Part shown: positions 1-7,230 of the stretch, piece after piece
Position numbering within the stretch: position 1 is the first letter of the stretch
Layout: each line of letters opens with the position of its first letter
NCBI GenBank assembly: GCA_045653425.1
Contig: JAZOLU010000028.1
Span: 1-18,108 of the forward strand
From: RGIG3009 sp045653425
GTDB lineage: Bacteria > Bacillota > Clostridia > Oscillospirales > Acutalibacteraceae
Reading direction: 5' to 3'
DNA length: 18,108 nucleotides
Position numbers and translations under genes: made by a program
Notes under the pieces: model-generated
Seen by the model: only the letters and a program-made list of their open reading frames with translations
The model's database searches: none
What the model was told of the DNA's origin: nothing

Positions 1-14
1 AAAACCAGGCATTT

Positions 15-133
15 TACCCGTTTACGGGTAGCAGTGCGTGTGATGCGATGATAATGTTCGGTGCCCCTTTTAGGGGCTATGCCGGTATCAACCCCTTCTA
101 GGGGTTGTGCAAACCACCAGTTTACTGGTGGTT
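15..133. repeat. Row of four short palindromes (REP-like hairpins)
   Basis: Four perfect inverted repeats stand in a row: 15-30 (TACCCG, loop TTTA), 63-77 (GCCCCT, loop TTT), 90-106 (AACCCCT, loop TCT) and 112-133 (AACCACCAG, loop TTTA). The arms differ from one hairpin to the next but all have a G/C-rich core and a T-rich loop of 3-4 bases. The last ends six bases from the stop codon of the minus-strand ATPase gene. None has a convincing T-tract, so they are poor intrinsic terminators. Such rows resemble substrates of IS200/REP-associated Y1 transposases; that link is inference, as no transposase lies in the window. Confidence 0.6.
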
Positions 134-138
134 ATGAT

Positions 139-723
139 TTACAATATCGTTCCGCACAACGGCATAGGCAACGGAACCACCGTAGCCCCTAGCAACGCCG
201 CTTCTTCGGGAGAATGGGTAATAAGCACCATACTTTTGCCCGCAAAGCGTTCTTTTATAGCGTCCGCCACCCGTGCGCGCAGGGCACTGTCCAATCCGGT
301 AAACGGTTCGTCCAGCAACAGTAAATCGCCGCCAAACATCAACGCGCGTGCCAACGCCACGCGCCGTTGCATACCGCCACTCAGTTGTGACGGGAACTGG
401 CAACGCACGTCTGCCAGTTTCACGGCTTGCAAATAGGGGAGCGGGTCGGCATTTGGGCAACCCAGTGCCACGTTTTGCTCCACCGTGAGCCACGGGAACA
501 AGCGGTTTTCTTGGAACACCACCGCTGTGCGCAACCCCGCAGGGCGGTGAATACTGCCGCTTTGCGGCACTTCCAACCCCGCCATTAAGCGCAACAAGGT
601 GGTTTTGCCCCCGCCGGACGGCGCGGTAAAACACACCGCACCGTCGCGCGGCAAGGTCAGCGACACATCGGTTAAAATTGGGTGGTCACCGTAGGCGAAC
701 GAGACCTGTTCAAAAACTAACAC
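139..723 (-). CDS. ABC transporter ATP-binding protein (nitrate/sulfonate/taurine family)
   Basis: ATPase of an importer, the SsuB/TauB-type cytoplasmic motor that drives uptake by the permease encoded just upstream. It has 194 residues and is a little short for the family (usually about 240-260) because it lacks C-terminal extensions. Visible motifs: Walker A around 34-42 (PSGGGKTT), Q-loop Gln71, signature LSGGMQRR at 114-121, Walker B LLLLDEP at 134-140, H-loop His170. A much longer open frame runs upstream, but that part lies inside the permease gene in another frame. The GTG at 723 is preceded by AAAGGAGG at a 7-base spacing and overlaps the permease stop (717-719), so translational coupling is likely. 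Last gene of the operon. The substrate is unknown. Confidence 0.88.
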   Translation of the reverse strand: MLVFEQVSFAYGDHPILTDVSLTLPRDGAVCFTAPSGGGKTTLLRLMAGLEVPQSGSIHRPAGLRTAVVFQENRLFPWLTVEQNVALGCPNADPLPYLQAVKLADVRCQFPSQLSGGMQRRVALARALMFGGDLLLLDEPFTGLDSALRARVADAIKERFAGKSMVLITHSPEEAALLGATVVPLPMPLCGTIL

Positions 724-1502
724 GCGCGCCCCTCCTTTCGGCGGGCGAGCACTTTGCTCACACGCAGCAGCAACCATTCCAACACCATACTCAGCAGTGC
801 CACCACGGCGGTCCAGGCAAACACCTCGGCGGTTTCCAAATGGAGTTTCGCCCCCTGCAATTCCCGCCCAATGGAGAGTGCCGGGCGGCAAATGACCTCT
901 GCCGCCACACCGGATTTCCACGCAAACCCCAAACCGTTCATACACGCGGTCGAAAAGAACGGGGCAACCGACGGCACGGTCAGCGTGCGTAGCGTACGCC
1001 ACCGCCCCAGCCGATACACCACCGCCGTTTCACGCAGTTGCGGGTCAATGCGTTGCAAACCTTCCGCCACGTTCACCCACACCATCGGCAGTACCATTAA
1101 AAACGAGATAAACACCGGCACGGTATCGGTGGCTATCCACACTAGCGTTAGGATAATGAACGACGCCACCGGTGCGGCACGCACCACGTGCAACAAGGGT
1201 GAAAACAGTGCGTGTACCAACCGAAAACGGGTGGTTAGTACGGCCAGTAAGGTTCCTACCACCAGCGCACCGATAAACCCCGCGCCAATGCGAAGCAAAC
1301 TCGCACTCACAGCTTGCCAAAACGCCGCCGTACGCATCAGTCGCAGCAGCGTGTTCCACACCACAGGCGGGGTGGGCAGCAAAATTTCTTGCCCCACACG
1401 ACTAGCCGCCAGCCACCACACAACCACCCAAAACAACGCGACTGCCGCACCCACACCCAAGCGTCGCCAAAGGCGTTTATCCCACATAATAGAACGCATC
1501 AT
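717..1502 (-). CDS. ABC transporter permease (SsuC/TauC-like)
   Basis: Integral membrane subunit of the importer, of the binding-protein-dependent transport inner-membrane family (BPD_transp_1). It has 261 residues, the usual size. An N-terminal membrane segment lies at about 16-33 (AVALFWVVVWWLAA), followed by several hydrophobic helices. The coupling (EAA-like) region is around the stretch with LRETAVVYRLGRWRTL, which contacts the ATPase. It overlaps the end of the substrate-binding protein gene by 26 bases and the ATPase start by 7 bases, so the three are coupled. The start is uncertain: ATG at 1502, 1499 or 1487 are all possible and none has a strong ribosome binding site, as expected for a coupled gene. 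Family assignment is firm; substrate is not. Confidence 0.87.
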   Translation of the reverse strand: MMRSIMWDKRLWRRLGVGAAVALFWVVVWWLAASRVGQEILLPTPPVVWNTLLRLMRTAAFWQAVSASLLRIGAGFIGALVVGTLLAVLTTRFRLVHALFSPLLHVVRAAPVASFIILTLVWIATDTVPVFISFLMVLPMVWVNVAEGLQRIDPQLRETAVVYRLGRWRTLRTLTVPSVAPFFSTACMNGLGFAWKSGVAAEVICRPALSIGRELQGAKLHLETAEVFAWTAVVALLSMVLEWLLLRVSKVLARRKEGRAC

Positions 1503-2445
1503 CCGGCAGTTTGCCGCCTACCGATTTGGGGTTTGCCGCAAACAACACGTTGTAGTAACCGGCAATTTGTTTTTTCATTTCTTCACCTTTCACAAAGGTG
1601 AGTTGGCAATTGGGAATGGCTTTTTTGGCAATGGCGGCTTTGGGGATAATGCCGTATCTTTCGCACAAAAACGCGGTTGCGTCCACGTCGTCCGTGGCGT
1701 TCACGGACGTCTGGTATTCTTTTAAGAACGCATCAACCGCGGCTTTATTGCTCTCTAAAAATTCGGTACGCACCGCCACACAACCCATCATTAAACGGCT
1801 GTTTTCGCCCGCTACCGCGTCCCACGCATCGTTCATACTCAGCGCCACGCGCACGTCTTTGTTCTGCGCGGTAATGGTGGATACCACCGGTTCCGGAACC
1901 ATTGCCAGCGTAACCGCACCGCTTACCATTTTGGTGGCCAGTTCGGTGTTTTCAGCCAAAAATTCAATGGTCACGTCATTCGTTAAATTGTTCTTTTCCA
2001 GCACGTGCCGCAAAATGTATTCCGGATTGGCACCCTCGCCGGTGGAATACACGGTTTTGCCGCGCAAATCTTCCAACGACTGAATGGTGTTGCCGTTTTC
2101 CAGAATATACAACACGCCCAGCGTGTTCACCGCCAGCAATTTCACCTTGCCTTGCGTTTTGTTGTACAAAGCCGCGGCCATATTGGTGGGCACGGCGGCC
2201 ATATTCAGTTCGTTATTCACCAACTTGCCGCTAATTTCCTCCGGCGAGGAGGTCACGGTAAAGTTGTAGTCGTTCGCGGCGGTACCCGCCTCGTCCGCCA
2301 CCATTAAGTGTGCCATACCAATGCCGGTAGGACCTTGAATGGCACCCACGTTTACCACCGTTTTTTCGGCGGGTTTGGCAGAGCAGCCGGCAAAGGGGAG
2401 AACCACCAGCAACAAAACGGCCAGCAAAGCAATTGTTTTTTTCAT
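1477..2445 (-). CDS. ABC transporter substrate-binding lipoprotein (NMT1/SsuA-like)
   Basis: Extracytoplasmic receptor of the importer, 322 residues. The N-terminus is a lipoprotein signal: MKK, a hydrophobic core at 4-17, then a lipobox FAGC with the lipidated Cys at 21. The mature start contains VNVGAIQGPTGIGMAHLM, the pattern of periplasmic-binding-protein type II receptors of the nitrate/sulfonate/thiamine-precursor group (NMT1/NrtA-like); the segment with LEDLRGKTVYSTGEGANPEY is the usual second-lobe signature. The ribosome binding site AGAAGGG precedes the ATG. It starts 17 bases after the Crp/Fnr regulator gene and overlaps the permease gene. The ligand cannot be told from sequence: sulfonate, nitrate-like anions and pyrimidine precursors are all within this family. 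Confidence 0.85.
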   Translation of the reverse strand: MKKTIALLAVLLLVVLPFAGCSAKPAEKTVVNVGAIQGPTGIGMAHLMVADEAGTAANDYNFTVTSSPEEISGKLVNNELNMAAVPTNMAAALYNKTQGKVKLLAVNTLGVLYILENGNTIQSLEDLRGKTVYSTGEGANPEYILRHVLEKNNLTNDVTIEFLAENTELATKMVSGAVTLAMVPEPVVSTITAQNKDVRVALSMNDAWDAVAGENSRLMMGCVAVRTEFLESNKAAVDAFLKEYQTSVNATDDVDATAFLCERYGIIPKAAIAKKAIPNCQLTFVKGEEMKKQIAGYYNVLFAANPKSVGGKLPDDAFYYVG

Positions 2446-2462
2446 AAAAAACCCTTCTTTCT

Positions 2463-3113
2463 TTATTTCACCAAACGGTAACGTCGTCCTTCTCGCTCCA
2501 ATACGCCTTCCGCTTGCAAAGCATCCAGCGAGCGATACAAACTCGACCGTCCGATATGCAATGTATGTGCCAGTTCCACCATACTGTGGGGTAGTGCCAC
2601 CACGCCGTCGGCATCGGCGTGGTCCAGCAAATAATGATACAAACGCGCCTCGGCACTGCCGGTGGTTAACACAGCCAATTTGCGGTTAAGAAACCGAATA
2701 CGCCCCGACAAAAAGCGAATGTAGTTTTCCGCCAACGTGGGGAACTCCCGCAACCACGCGGATAACGTGTCCTGCGTGAGGAACAAAACACTCGTTTTTT
2801 CCTCTGCCGTAATGTGCGATACGTACACGTCCTCCGCGCCGAACACCGCCGCCGCACCGAACAGTTGCCCCGCACCTAAGCGGTTCATCAGCAACGCGCC
2901 GTGCTCACCCGCGGGTGCGTGCACCGTTACCGAGCCGGACACAATCAACCCCACCGCGTGGCGAAACGCGTTGTCACCGTACACCACCGCGCCTTTTTCA
3001 AACACGGTGGGCGGTGCCAGCACGGCAGCCGCCGCGGCAAGTTCATCCGCCGTAAATCCCGCAAACAACGAAAACGCGGCTAGCATCGTGGGGGAAACCG
3101 TATTTTTCACCAT
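2463..3113 (-). CDS. Crp/Fnr-family transcriptional regulator
   Basis: Cytoplasmic DNA-binding regulator of 216 residues. The N-terminal half is a cyclic-nucleotide-binding-like beta barrel (LIVSGSVTVHAP, then GAGQLFGAAAVFG), followed by the long dimerisation helix (ENYIRFLSGRIRFLNRKL) and a C-terminal winged helix (SMVELAHTLHIGRSSLYRSL, then EGVLEREGRRYRL). No Fnr-type N-terminal Cys cluster is present, so oxygen sensing by an iron-sulfur cluster is unlikely; the effector is unknown. The ATG at 3113 is preferred because GGAGG sits 5 bases before it; the in-frame TTG at 3125 would lie upstream of that site. It is the first gene of the operon with the ABC transporter, which it probably controls together with itself through the palindrome at its promoter. 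Confidence 0.85.
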   Translation of the reverse strand: MVKNTVSPTMLAAFSLFAGFTADELAAAAAVLAPPTVFEKGAVVYGDNAFRHAVGLIVSGSVTVHAPAGEHGALLMNRLGAGQLFGAAAVFGAEDVYVSHITAEEKTSVLFLTQDTLSAWLREFPTLAENYIRFLSGRIRFLNRKLAVLTTGSAEARLYHYLLDHADADGVVALPHSMVELAHTLHIGRSSLYRSLDALQAEGVLEREGRRYRLVK

Positions 3114-3124
3114 CGACACCTCCA

Positions 3125-3148
3125 AAAGTGTCCCATTTGGAACACTTT
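3125..3148. promoter_or_regulatory. Palindromic operator at the Crp/Fnr gene promoter
   Basis: AAAGTGTCCC-ATTT-GGAACACTTT is a 10+10 bp inverted repeat with a 4-base spacer and one mismatch, symmetric like Crp/Fnr sites though the bases differ from the E. coli Crp or Fnr consensus. It lies from about +1 of the predicted transcript to just ahead of the ribosome binding site, a position that suggests autorepression. Binding by the adjacent regulator is inference. Confidence 0.6.
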
Positions 3149-3154
3149 ATGATG

Positions 3155-3183
3155 ATTTTAACACGTTTTTTCCCAAAAAGCAA
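3155..3183 (-). promoter_or_regulatory. Sigma-A promoter of the Crp/Fnr-ABC operon
   Basis: On the minus strand TTGCTT (3183-3178) and TAAAAT (3160-3155) are separated by 17 bases. The predicted start, near 3148, falls at the edge of the palindrome. Confidence 0.65.
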
Positions 3184-3211
3184 GCAAAAATTGAAAAAAG
3201 AGGGCGCGGGG

Positions 3212-3240
3212 TTTACTTTTTTTCGAGAATGTGCTATCCT
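3212..3240 (+). promoter_or_regulatory. Probable promoter of the surface-protein gene
   Basis: TTTACT at 3212-3217 and TATCCT at 3235-3240 with a 17-base spacer. The next gene starts at 3286 with AGGAGG at 3271-3276. Both hexamers depart from consensus, so this is only probable. Confidence 0.5.
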
Positions 3241-3285
3241 AAATGTGGTAAGAATTCTTTTAACGAGAATAGGAGGACCGTGACG

Positions 3286-4842
3286 ATGAAAAAGGTTACA
3301 GCTGTTTTAGTGGCGCTGTTGTTAATGGTGGGGTTACTCACCTGCGGTGTTTCGGCGGAGGGATTTACGTTCCGTGAAATATCGCGCGAATACGACGGGA
3401 TGTCTGTGCTGGTCACGTGGAATCATACGGAGGTTTCATCGGAAACCGAGATTGGGATAGCAGGCGTGAAAGTTTGCGATCAAAGTGTTAACTTTTTACT
3501 GGAGCCGGACGGTCGCTTGCGGCTGGATTTGTCTACGATGACGCCGAGGATACCTTGCGGGATAGAGTACACCTATACGGTGGATGGTAAACTAACAAGC
3601 ACATTCATCACACTTACATTCGAAGTTAACTTGTCGGCCGTTATTAATGAGGACGGCACGGTCACCATAACGGCAAAAGACCTTCGTGGCGTGCCGATTC
3701 ACGGATATAGGTTGAACCTTACCATTGGGAATATGAGCGGTATTACTGCCATTACGGATAAGGATGGTGTGTACCATTCCTCCATTACGCTGGACCCCGG
3801 CCAAACCCTGTTTTATGAAGGGGTAGGTAACAGTCTGAAAAATGGCGTTAGATACGAAACCGTAGAACGCCAATCCTTGGTGCGCCCCATGCCCACAACC
3901 ACCAAGTCACCTACCACCACGGCACCCATCACAACGGTGCCCAGCACCACGGTGACGACCGAAACCACTGTCCCCACCACCACGCAAACGGACGTACAGG
4001 CGGGCGCGACCACGGTAGATACACCCGATGTGACGTACGCCACCATTTTGGGTGCCGGCACCACCGCTAACGAGGGGGATAAGGTGGCACTCAATGTCTC
4101 GTTAGATGAGGGCGTTTTGGGCCTGTTCGGCGGCGACCGCAATGCTTTTGCCGACCGCGCTCGTCTGTTGGTATCCAAAAACGATTACAGCAGTTTGGTC
4201 GGTCGCGCCAACAATGTGCTGATGCTCAACGTCACCTCACCCGCCGCGCAAGCGTCGGCGGCGCAAGTTCAGGCAGCACTCAACGGCGTATCCACTTTTT
4301 CGCACTACACCGAACAAAACCGCGATTGGTTCACGTTTGATTTGTCGTTACTCATTTTGGATAAAGACGGCTCGGTCATTCCCGTGTCCGCCCTGCCGGT
4401 GGACAGCACTTATGTGGTGCAGTTGCCTGTGCCGGAATCGATGAAGCAGTGCGACACGCTTGCCATTACCGTGCAAGACGGTGACGGGCTGATGCAACCC
4501 ATGGAAGTCGCGGTCAGCAACGGGTGTTTCCGTTTGGAAATTAACTCGTTGGAAGCATACACGCTGATTGGCTTTACCGGTAACGGACTCGGTCGCGCCG
4601 GCGGTGTTTCGTGGTGGGTCGTGCTGTTGTACGTGCTGGGCGTTCTGCTGCTCGCGGGCGCGGGCGTGTTACTGTATCTGTTTGTGTTCCGCAAACCGGC
4701 ACCGGTGGAGCAAGAGCCCGCTGCACAAGCGGAAGAAGATGCTCCCGCCGCCGTGGTGTTGCCGGAGGATGACGGTAACGATATTTTCAGCGGCCGCACG
4801 GATATGCCGTCCTTTACCCAACCCCCGTCGGATGACGAATAA
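3286..4842 (+). CDS. Membrane-anchored surface protein with Thr-rich stalk
   Basis: Unrecognised 518-residue exported protein. The open frame extends far upstream, but the real start is the ATG at 3286, with AGGAGG 9 bases before it and a type I signal peptide directly after (MKK, hydrophobic core 6-19, probable cleavage after VSA at 24). An extracellular beta-rich region follows (about 25-200), then a Thr/Pro-rich linker at about 202-235 with TTT and TTV repeats, a second folded region (about 245-435), one membrane helix at about 443-470 starting WWVVLLYVLGVLLLAG, and an acidic Pro-rich cytoplasmic tail of about 45 residues. There is no LPXTG sorting signal; anchoring is by the helix. The stalk is a likely glycosylation site (inference). 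The gene is monocistronic, between its own promoter and a strong terminator. Function unknown; adhesion or a cell-envelope sensor are possibilities only. Confidence 0.82.
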   Translation: MKKVTAVLVALLLMVGLLTCGVSAEGFTFREISREYDGMSVLVTWNHTEVSSETEIGIAGVKVCDQSVNFLLEPDGRLRLDLSTMTPRIPCGIEYTYTVDGKLTSTFITLTFEVNLSAVINEDGTVTITAKDLRGVPIHGYRLNLTIGNMSGITAITDKDGVYHSSITLDPGQTLFYEGVGNSLKNGVRYETVERQSLVRPMPTTTKSPTTTAPITTVPSTTVTTETTVPTTTQTDVQAGATTVDTPDVTYATILGAGTTANEGDKVALNVSLDEGVLGLFGGDRNAFADRARLLVSKNDYSSLVGRANNVLMLNVTSPAAQASAAQVQAALNGVSTFSHYTEQNRDWFTFDLSLLILDKDGSVIPVSALPVDSTYVVQLPVPESMKQCDTLAITVQDGDGLMQPMEVAVSNGCFRLEINSLEAYTLIGFTGNGLGRAGGVSWWVVLLYVLGVLLLAGAGVLLYLFVFRKPAPVEQEPAAQAEEDAPAAVVLPEDDGNDIFSGRTDMPSFTQPPSDDE

Positions 4843-4852
4843 ATGAAATACA

Positions 4853-4892
4853 ACACCGCCCCGCCGTTGTGTAACGGCGGGGCGGTGTTTTT
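4853..4892. terminator. Strong intrinsic terminator shared by convergent genes
   Basis: A perfect 16-bp stem (4853-4868 with 4873-4888), loop GTGT, followed by TTTTT on the plus strand. It lies 10 bases after the surface-protein stop and 12 bases after the metA stop on the other strand, where the sequence beyond the stem is also T-rich, so it may serve both. Confidence 0.88.
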
Positions 4893-4904
4893 GCTATGGG
4901 TATT

Positions 4905-5822
4905 TTAACGAATTTCTCCCAAATTATACGGGGTGGTTTGGTACACAAAGTAATTTAACCAGTTGGAGAATAATAAGTGCGCGTGTCCGCGCCAAGTAAC
5001 CAGCGGCGCAGCGGTGGGGTCATCTTGCGGGAAATACGAAACCGGAATGTCCGTGTCAAGCCCCACCGACTTGTCGCGTTCATATTCGTCGCGCAAGGTG
5101 GTGGCATCGTATTCCGCGTGGCCTGTTAAAAAGATTTGCCGCCCTTGTTCGGTGGCAATGGCGTACACGCCGGCTTGCGGCGAGGATGCCAAAATTTTAA
5201 GTTCCGGCACCGCCTCAATATCCTCCCGCCGTACCGTGGTGTAGCGGGAATGAGGAATCATAAACACGTCGTCAAACCCGCGGAACAAAATGGATTGTTT
5301 ACGGTCCGCCGTGTGCGGGAAAACGCCGAATAATTTGGAATTTAACGGGTGTTTTTTAATGCCGTAATGATAATATAACCCCGCCTGTGCCCCCCAGCAG
5401 ATGTGCAGTGTGCTGGTAGCGTTGGTTTTGCTCCATTCCATAATTTCGCACAGTTCGTCCCAGTATTCCACCTCTTCAAACGCCAATTGCTCCACCGGTG
5501 CGCCGGTAATAATCAGCCCGTCGTATTTTTGGTGTTTAACGTCGTCAAACGTTTTGTAAAATGTCAGCAAATGGTCGGACGGTGTGTGACGCGATTTGTG
5601 CGTGCGTGTGTGAATCAGTTCCAGTTCCACCTGCAACGGCGTGTTTCCCAGCAACCGTGCAAACTGCGTTTCGGTAACAATTTTTTTGGGCATTAAATTC
5701 AGCAGTAAAATTCTCAACGGACGAATGTCCTGGGTAAGTGCCCGCGTTTCGGTGATAACAAAAATGTTTTCGTCAGTCAGCGTTTGCGTGGCGGGGAGTT
5801 GGTTGGGAATTTTAATCGGCAT
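4905..5822 (-). CDS. metA: Homoserine O-acetyltransferase (MetA)
   Basis: Activates homoserine for methionine synthesis in the cytoplasm; the product is used by the sulfhydrylase encoded upstream. At 305 residues it has the family length and aligns without gaps in numbering to E. coli MetA: catalytic Cys142 in HICWGAQAG, and His235 and Glu237 in TGHAEYD. Residue 111 is Glu (GAPVEQLAFEEV); in this family Glu111 has been associated with acetyl-CoA and Gly with succinyl-CoA use, so acetyl transfer is predicted in spite of the common label of homoserine succinyltransferase. The O-acetylhomoserine pathway gene next door agrees. AAGGAGG lies 9 bases before the ATG. It starts 20 bases after metY stops and shares the attenuator-controlled transcript. 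Confidence 0.95.
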   Translation of the reverse strand: MPIKIPNQLPATQTLTDENIFVITETRALTQDIRPLRILLLNLMPKKIVTETQFARLLGNTPLQVELELIHTRTHKSRHTPSDHLLTFYKTFDDVKHQKYDGLIITGAPVEQLAFEEVEYWDELCEIMEWSKTNATSTLHICWGAQAGLYYHYGIKKHPLNSKLFGVFPHTADRKQSILFRGFDDVFMIPHSRYTTVRREDIEAVPELKILASSPQAGVYAIATEQGRQIFLTGHAEYDATTLRDEYERDKSVGLDTDIPVSYFPQDDPTAAPLVTWRGHAHLLFSNWLNYFVYQTTPYNLGEIR

Positions 5823-5842
5823 ACCGCCAACCTCCTTGCGAG

Positions 5843-7123
5843 TTATACTTGTGCCAACGCTTGTTCAATGTCCGCAATAATGTCGGCACTGTCTTCAATG
5901 CCCACGGAGAACCGAATCATATCCGGTGTAATGCCGGTGGCAATGAGTTGTTCGTCGGTTAATTGCCGATGCGTGGTGCTGGCGGGATGCAACACGCACG
6001 TGCGCGCATCCGCTACGTGTACCACAACAGCGGCTAATTTTAACGAGTTCATAAACTTACACGCCGCTTCGCGCCCGCCGCGAATGCCGAATGACACCAC
6101 ACCGCAGCACCCGCGGGGCAGATACTTCTTCATCAGCGCGTGCTGGTCGGAATCGGGCAGAGCGGGGTAGTTCACCCAACTGATTTTCTCGTTACTTGCC
6201 AAATACTGCGCCACTTTTTCGGCGTTGGCGCAATGGCGTTCCATACGCACCGCCAGCGTTTCCAACCCCAAATTAAGAATAAATGCCGCCAACGGTTGGG
6301 GCGTGGTGCCCAAGTCACGCATTAACTGCGTGCGCGCTTTGGTAATATACGCCGCTTTACCGAACTGCTTGGTATATACCACACCGTGATACGATTCGTC
6401 CGGCTCGGTCAGTTCGGGGTATTTGCCGGAGGCAGCCCAGTCAAAGTTGCCGCTGTCCACAATAACGCCGCCCACCACCGTGGCGTGACCGTCCATATAC
6501 TTGGTGGTGGAATGTACCACAATGTCCGCACCAAATTCAAACGGACGGCACAAAACGGGCGTGGCAAACGTGTTGTCCACCACCAGCGGCACACCGTGGC
6601 GGTGCGCAATGGCGGCATACCGTTCAATATCCAGCACCACCAACGCCGGATTGGCAATGGTTTCGCCAAACACCAAACGGGTGTTTTCGTCAAACAGGGC
6701 ATCCACTTGCTCGTCGGTCATTTCCGGCGTGGCAAACCGCACTTCAATGCCCATCCGCTTCATTGTAACGGCGAACAGGTTGGTGGTGCCGCCGTAAATG
6801 GTGGAAAGGGAGATAAAATTTTGACCCGCGGAGGTAATGTTAAAGATGGAAAGCAAACTTGCCGCTTGACCCGACGACGTGCACATCGCACCCACGCCGC
6901 CTTCCAGCGCCGCAATTTTTTGTTCCACCGCATCCACCGTGGGGTTAGAAATGCGGGTATACATATGCCCGGGTGCTTCCAGGTCAAACAACTTTCCAAG
7001 ATGCTCGGCAGAATCGTACTTGTAGGTGGTACTTTGGTAAATGGGGAGTACGCGCGGTTCGCCGTTTTCCGGCTGATAGCCGCCTTGCAAACATTGGGTG
7101 TCAATCCGATAACTCATTTTCAT
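5843..7123 (-). CDS. metY: O-acetylhomoserine aminocarboxypropyltransferase (sulfhydrylase)
   Basis: PLP enzyme of the Cys/Met metabolism family that makes homocysteine from O-acetylhomoserine and sulfide. It has 426 residues, the usual length for MetY (longer than MetB/MetC, about 380-400). The PLP lysine is Lys208 in HSTTKYMDGH; the PLP phosphate region is around SSGQAA at 83-88, and YTRISNPT at 55-62 is the family signature from the neighbouring subunit. The ATG at 7123 follows GAGG at 6 bases; an in-frame ATG at 7117 is an alternative. First structural gene of the metY-metA transcript, downstream of a leader peptide and terminator hairpin (7143-7291), so expression is probably set by transcription attenuation in response to charged tRNA-Met. 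Confidence 0.93.
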   Translation of the reverse strand: MKMSYRIDTQCLQGGYQPENGEPRVLPIYQSTTYKYDSAEHLGKLFDLEAPGHMYTRISNPTVDAVEQKIAALEGGVGAMCTSSGQAASLLSIFNITSAGQNFISLSTIYGGTTNLFAVTMKRMGIEVRFATPEMTDEQVDALFDENTRLVFGETIANPALVVLDIERYAAIAHRHGVPLVVDNTFATPVLCRPFEFGADIVVHSTTKYMDGHATVVGGVIVDSGNFDWAASGKYPELTEPDESYHGVVYTKQFGKAAYITKARTQLMRDLGTTPQPLAAFILNLGLETLAVRMERHCANAEKVAQYLASNEKISWVNYPALPDSDQHALMKKYLPRGCCGVVSFGIRGGREAACKFMNSLKLAAVVVHVADARTCVLHPASTTHRQLTDEQLIATGITPDMIRFSVGIEDSADIIADIEQALAQV

Positions 7124-7142
7124 ACGCTTCCTCTCTAATAAT

Positions 7143-7175
7143 AAAAGAAAAAGGCAACGAGCCCGCCTCGCTGCC
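7143..7175 (-). terminator. Attenuator terminator in the metYA leader
   Basis: On the minus strand GGCAGCGAG (7175-7167), loop GCGGG, CTCGTTGCC (7161-7153), with one G-U pair, followed by TTTTTCTTTT. It lies between the promoter and metY, so it must be passed to express the operon. Its 5' arm can instead pair with 7225-7230, which would form an antiterminator. Confidence 0.82.
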
Positions 7176-7230
7176 TGTGTGCCGAAAAAGATTCCGCGGC
7201 ATTAACGTACTGCCGCACGGCAAAAGGCAG
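7171..7230 (-). promoter_or_regulatory. Predicted antiterminator of the metYA attenuator
   Basis: Minus-strand CTGCCT (7230-7225) and TGCCG (7222-7218) are complementary to AGGCAG (7176-7171) and CGGCA (7184-7180): 11 pairs with a small internal loop. The downstream arm overlaps the 5' half of the terminator, so the two folds exclude each other. The upstream arm lies within the end of the leader peptide frame, about a dozen bases after the Met codon run. A competing local hairpin (CTGCC with GGCAG at 7214-7210) could disfavour antitermination. Confidence 0.6.

Noticed and set aside
15..133. CRISPR array
   Set aside because: The palindromes differ in sequence and spacing, with no constant repeat and no cas genes.
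122..1002. Long minus-strand frames extending upstream of the ATPase start
   Set aside because: The part upstream of 723 lies inside the permease gene in another frame and has no transporter-like sequence; GTG at 723 has a strong ribosome binding site.
754..1725. Plus-strand frame of 323 codons opposite the ABC genes
   Set aside because: Composition is that of an antisense shadow (Thr/Ser/Asn-rich), with no ribosome binding site and a clear gene on the other strand.
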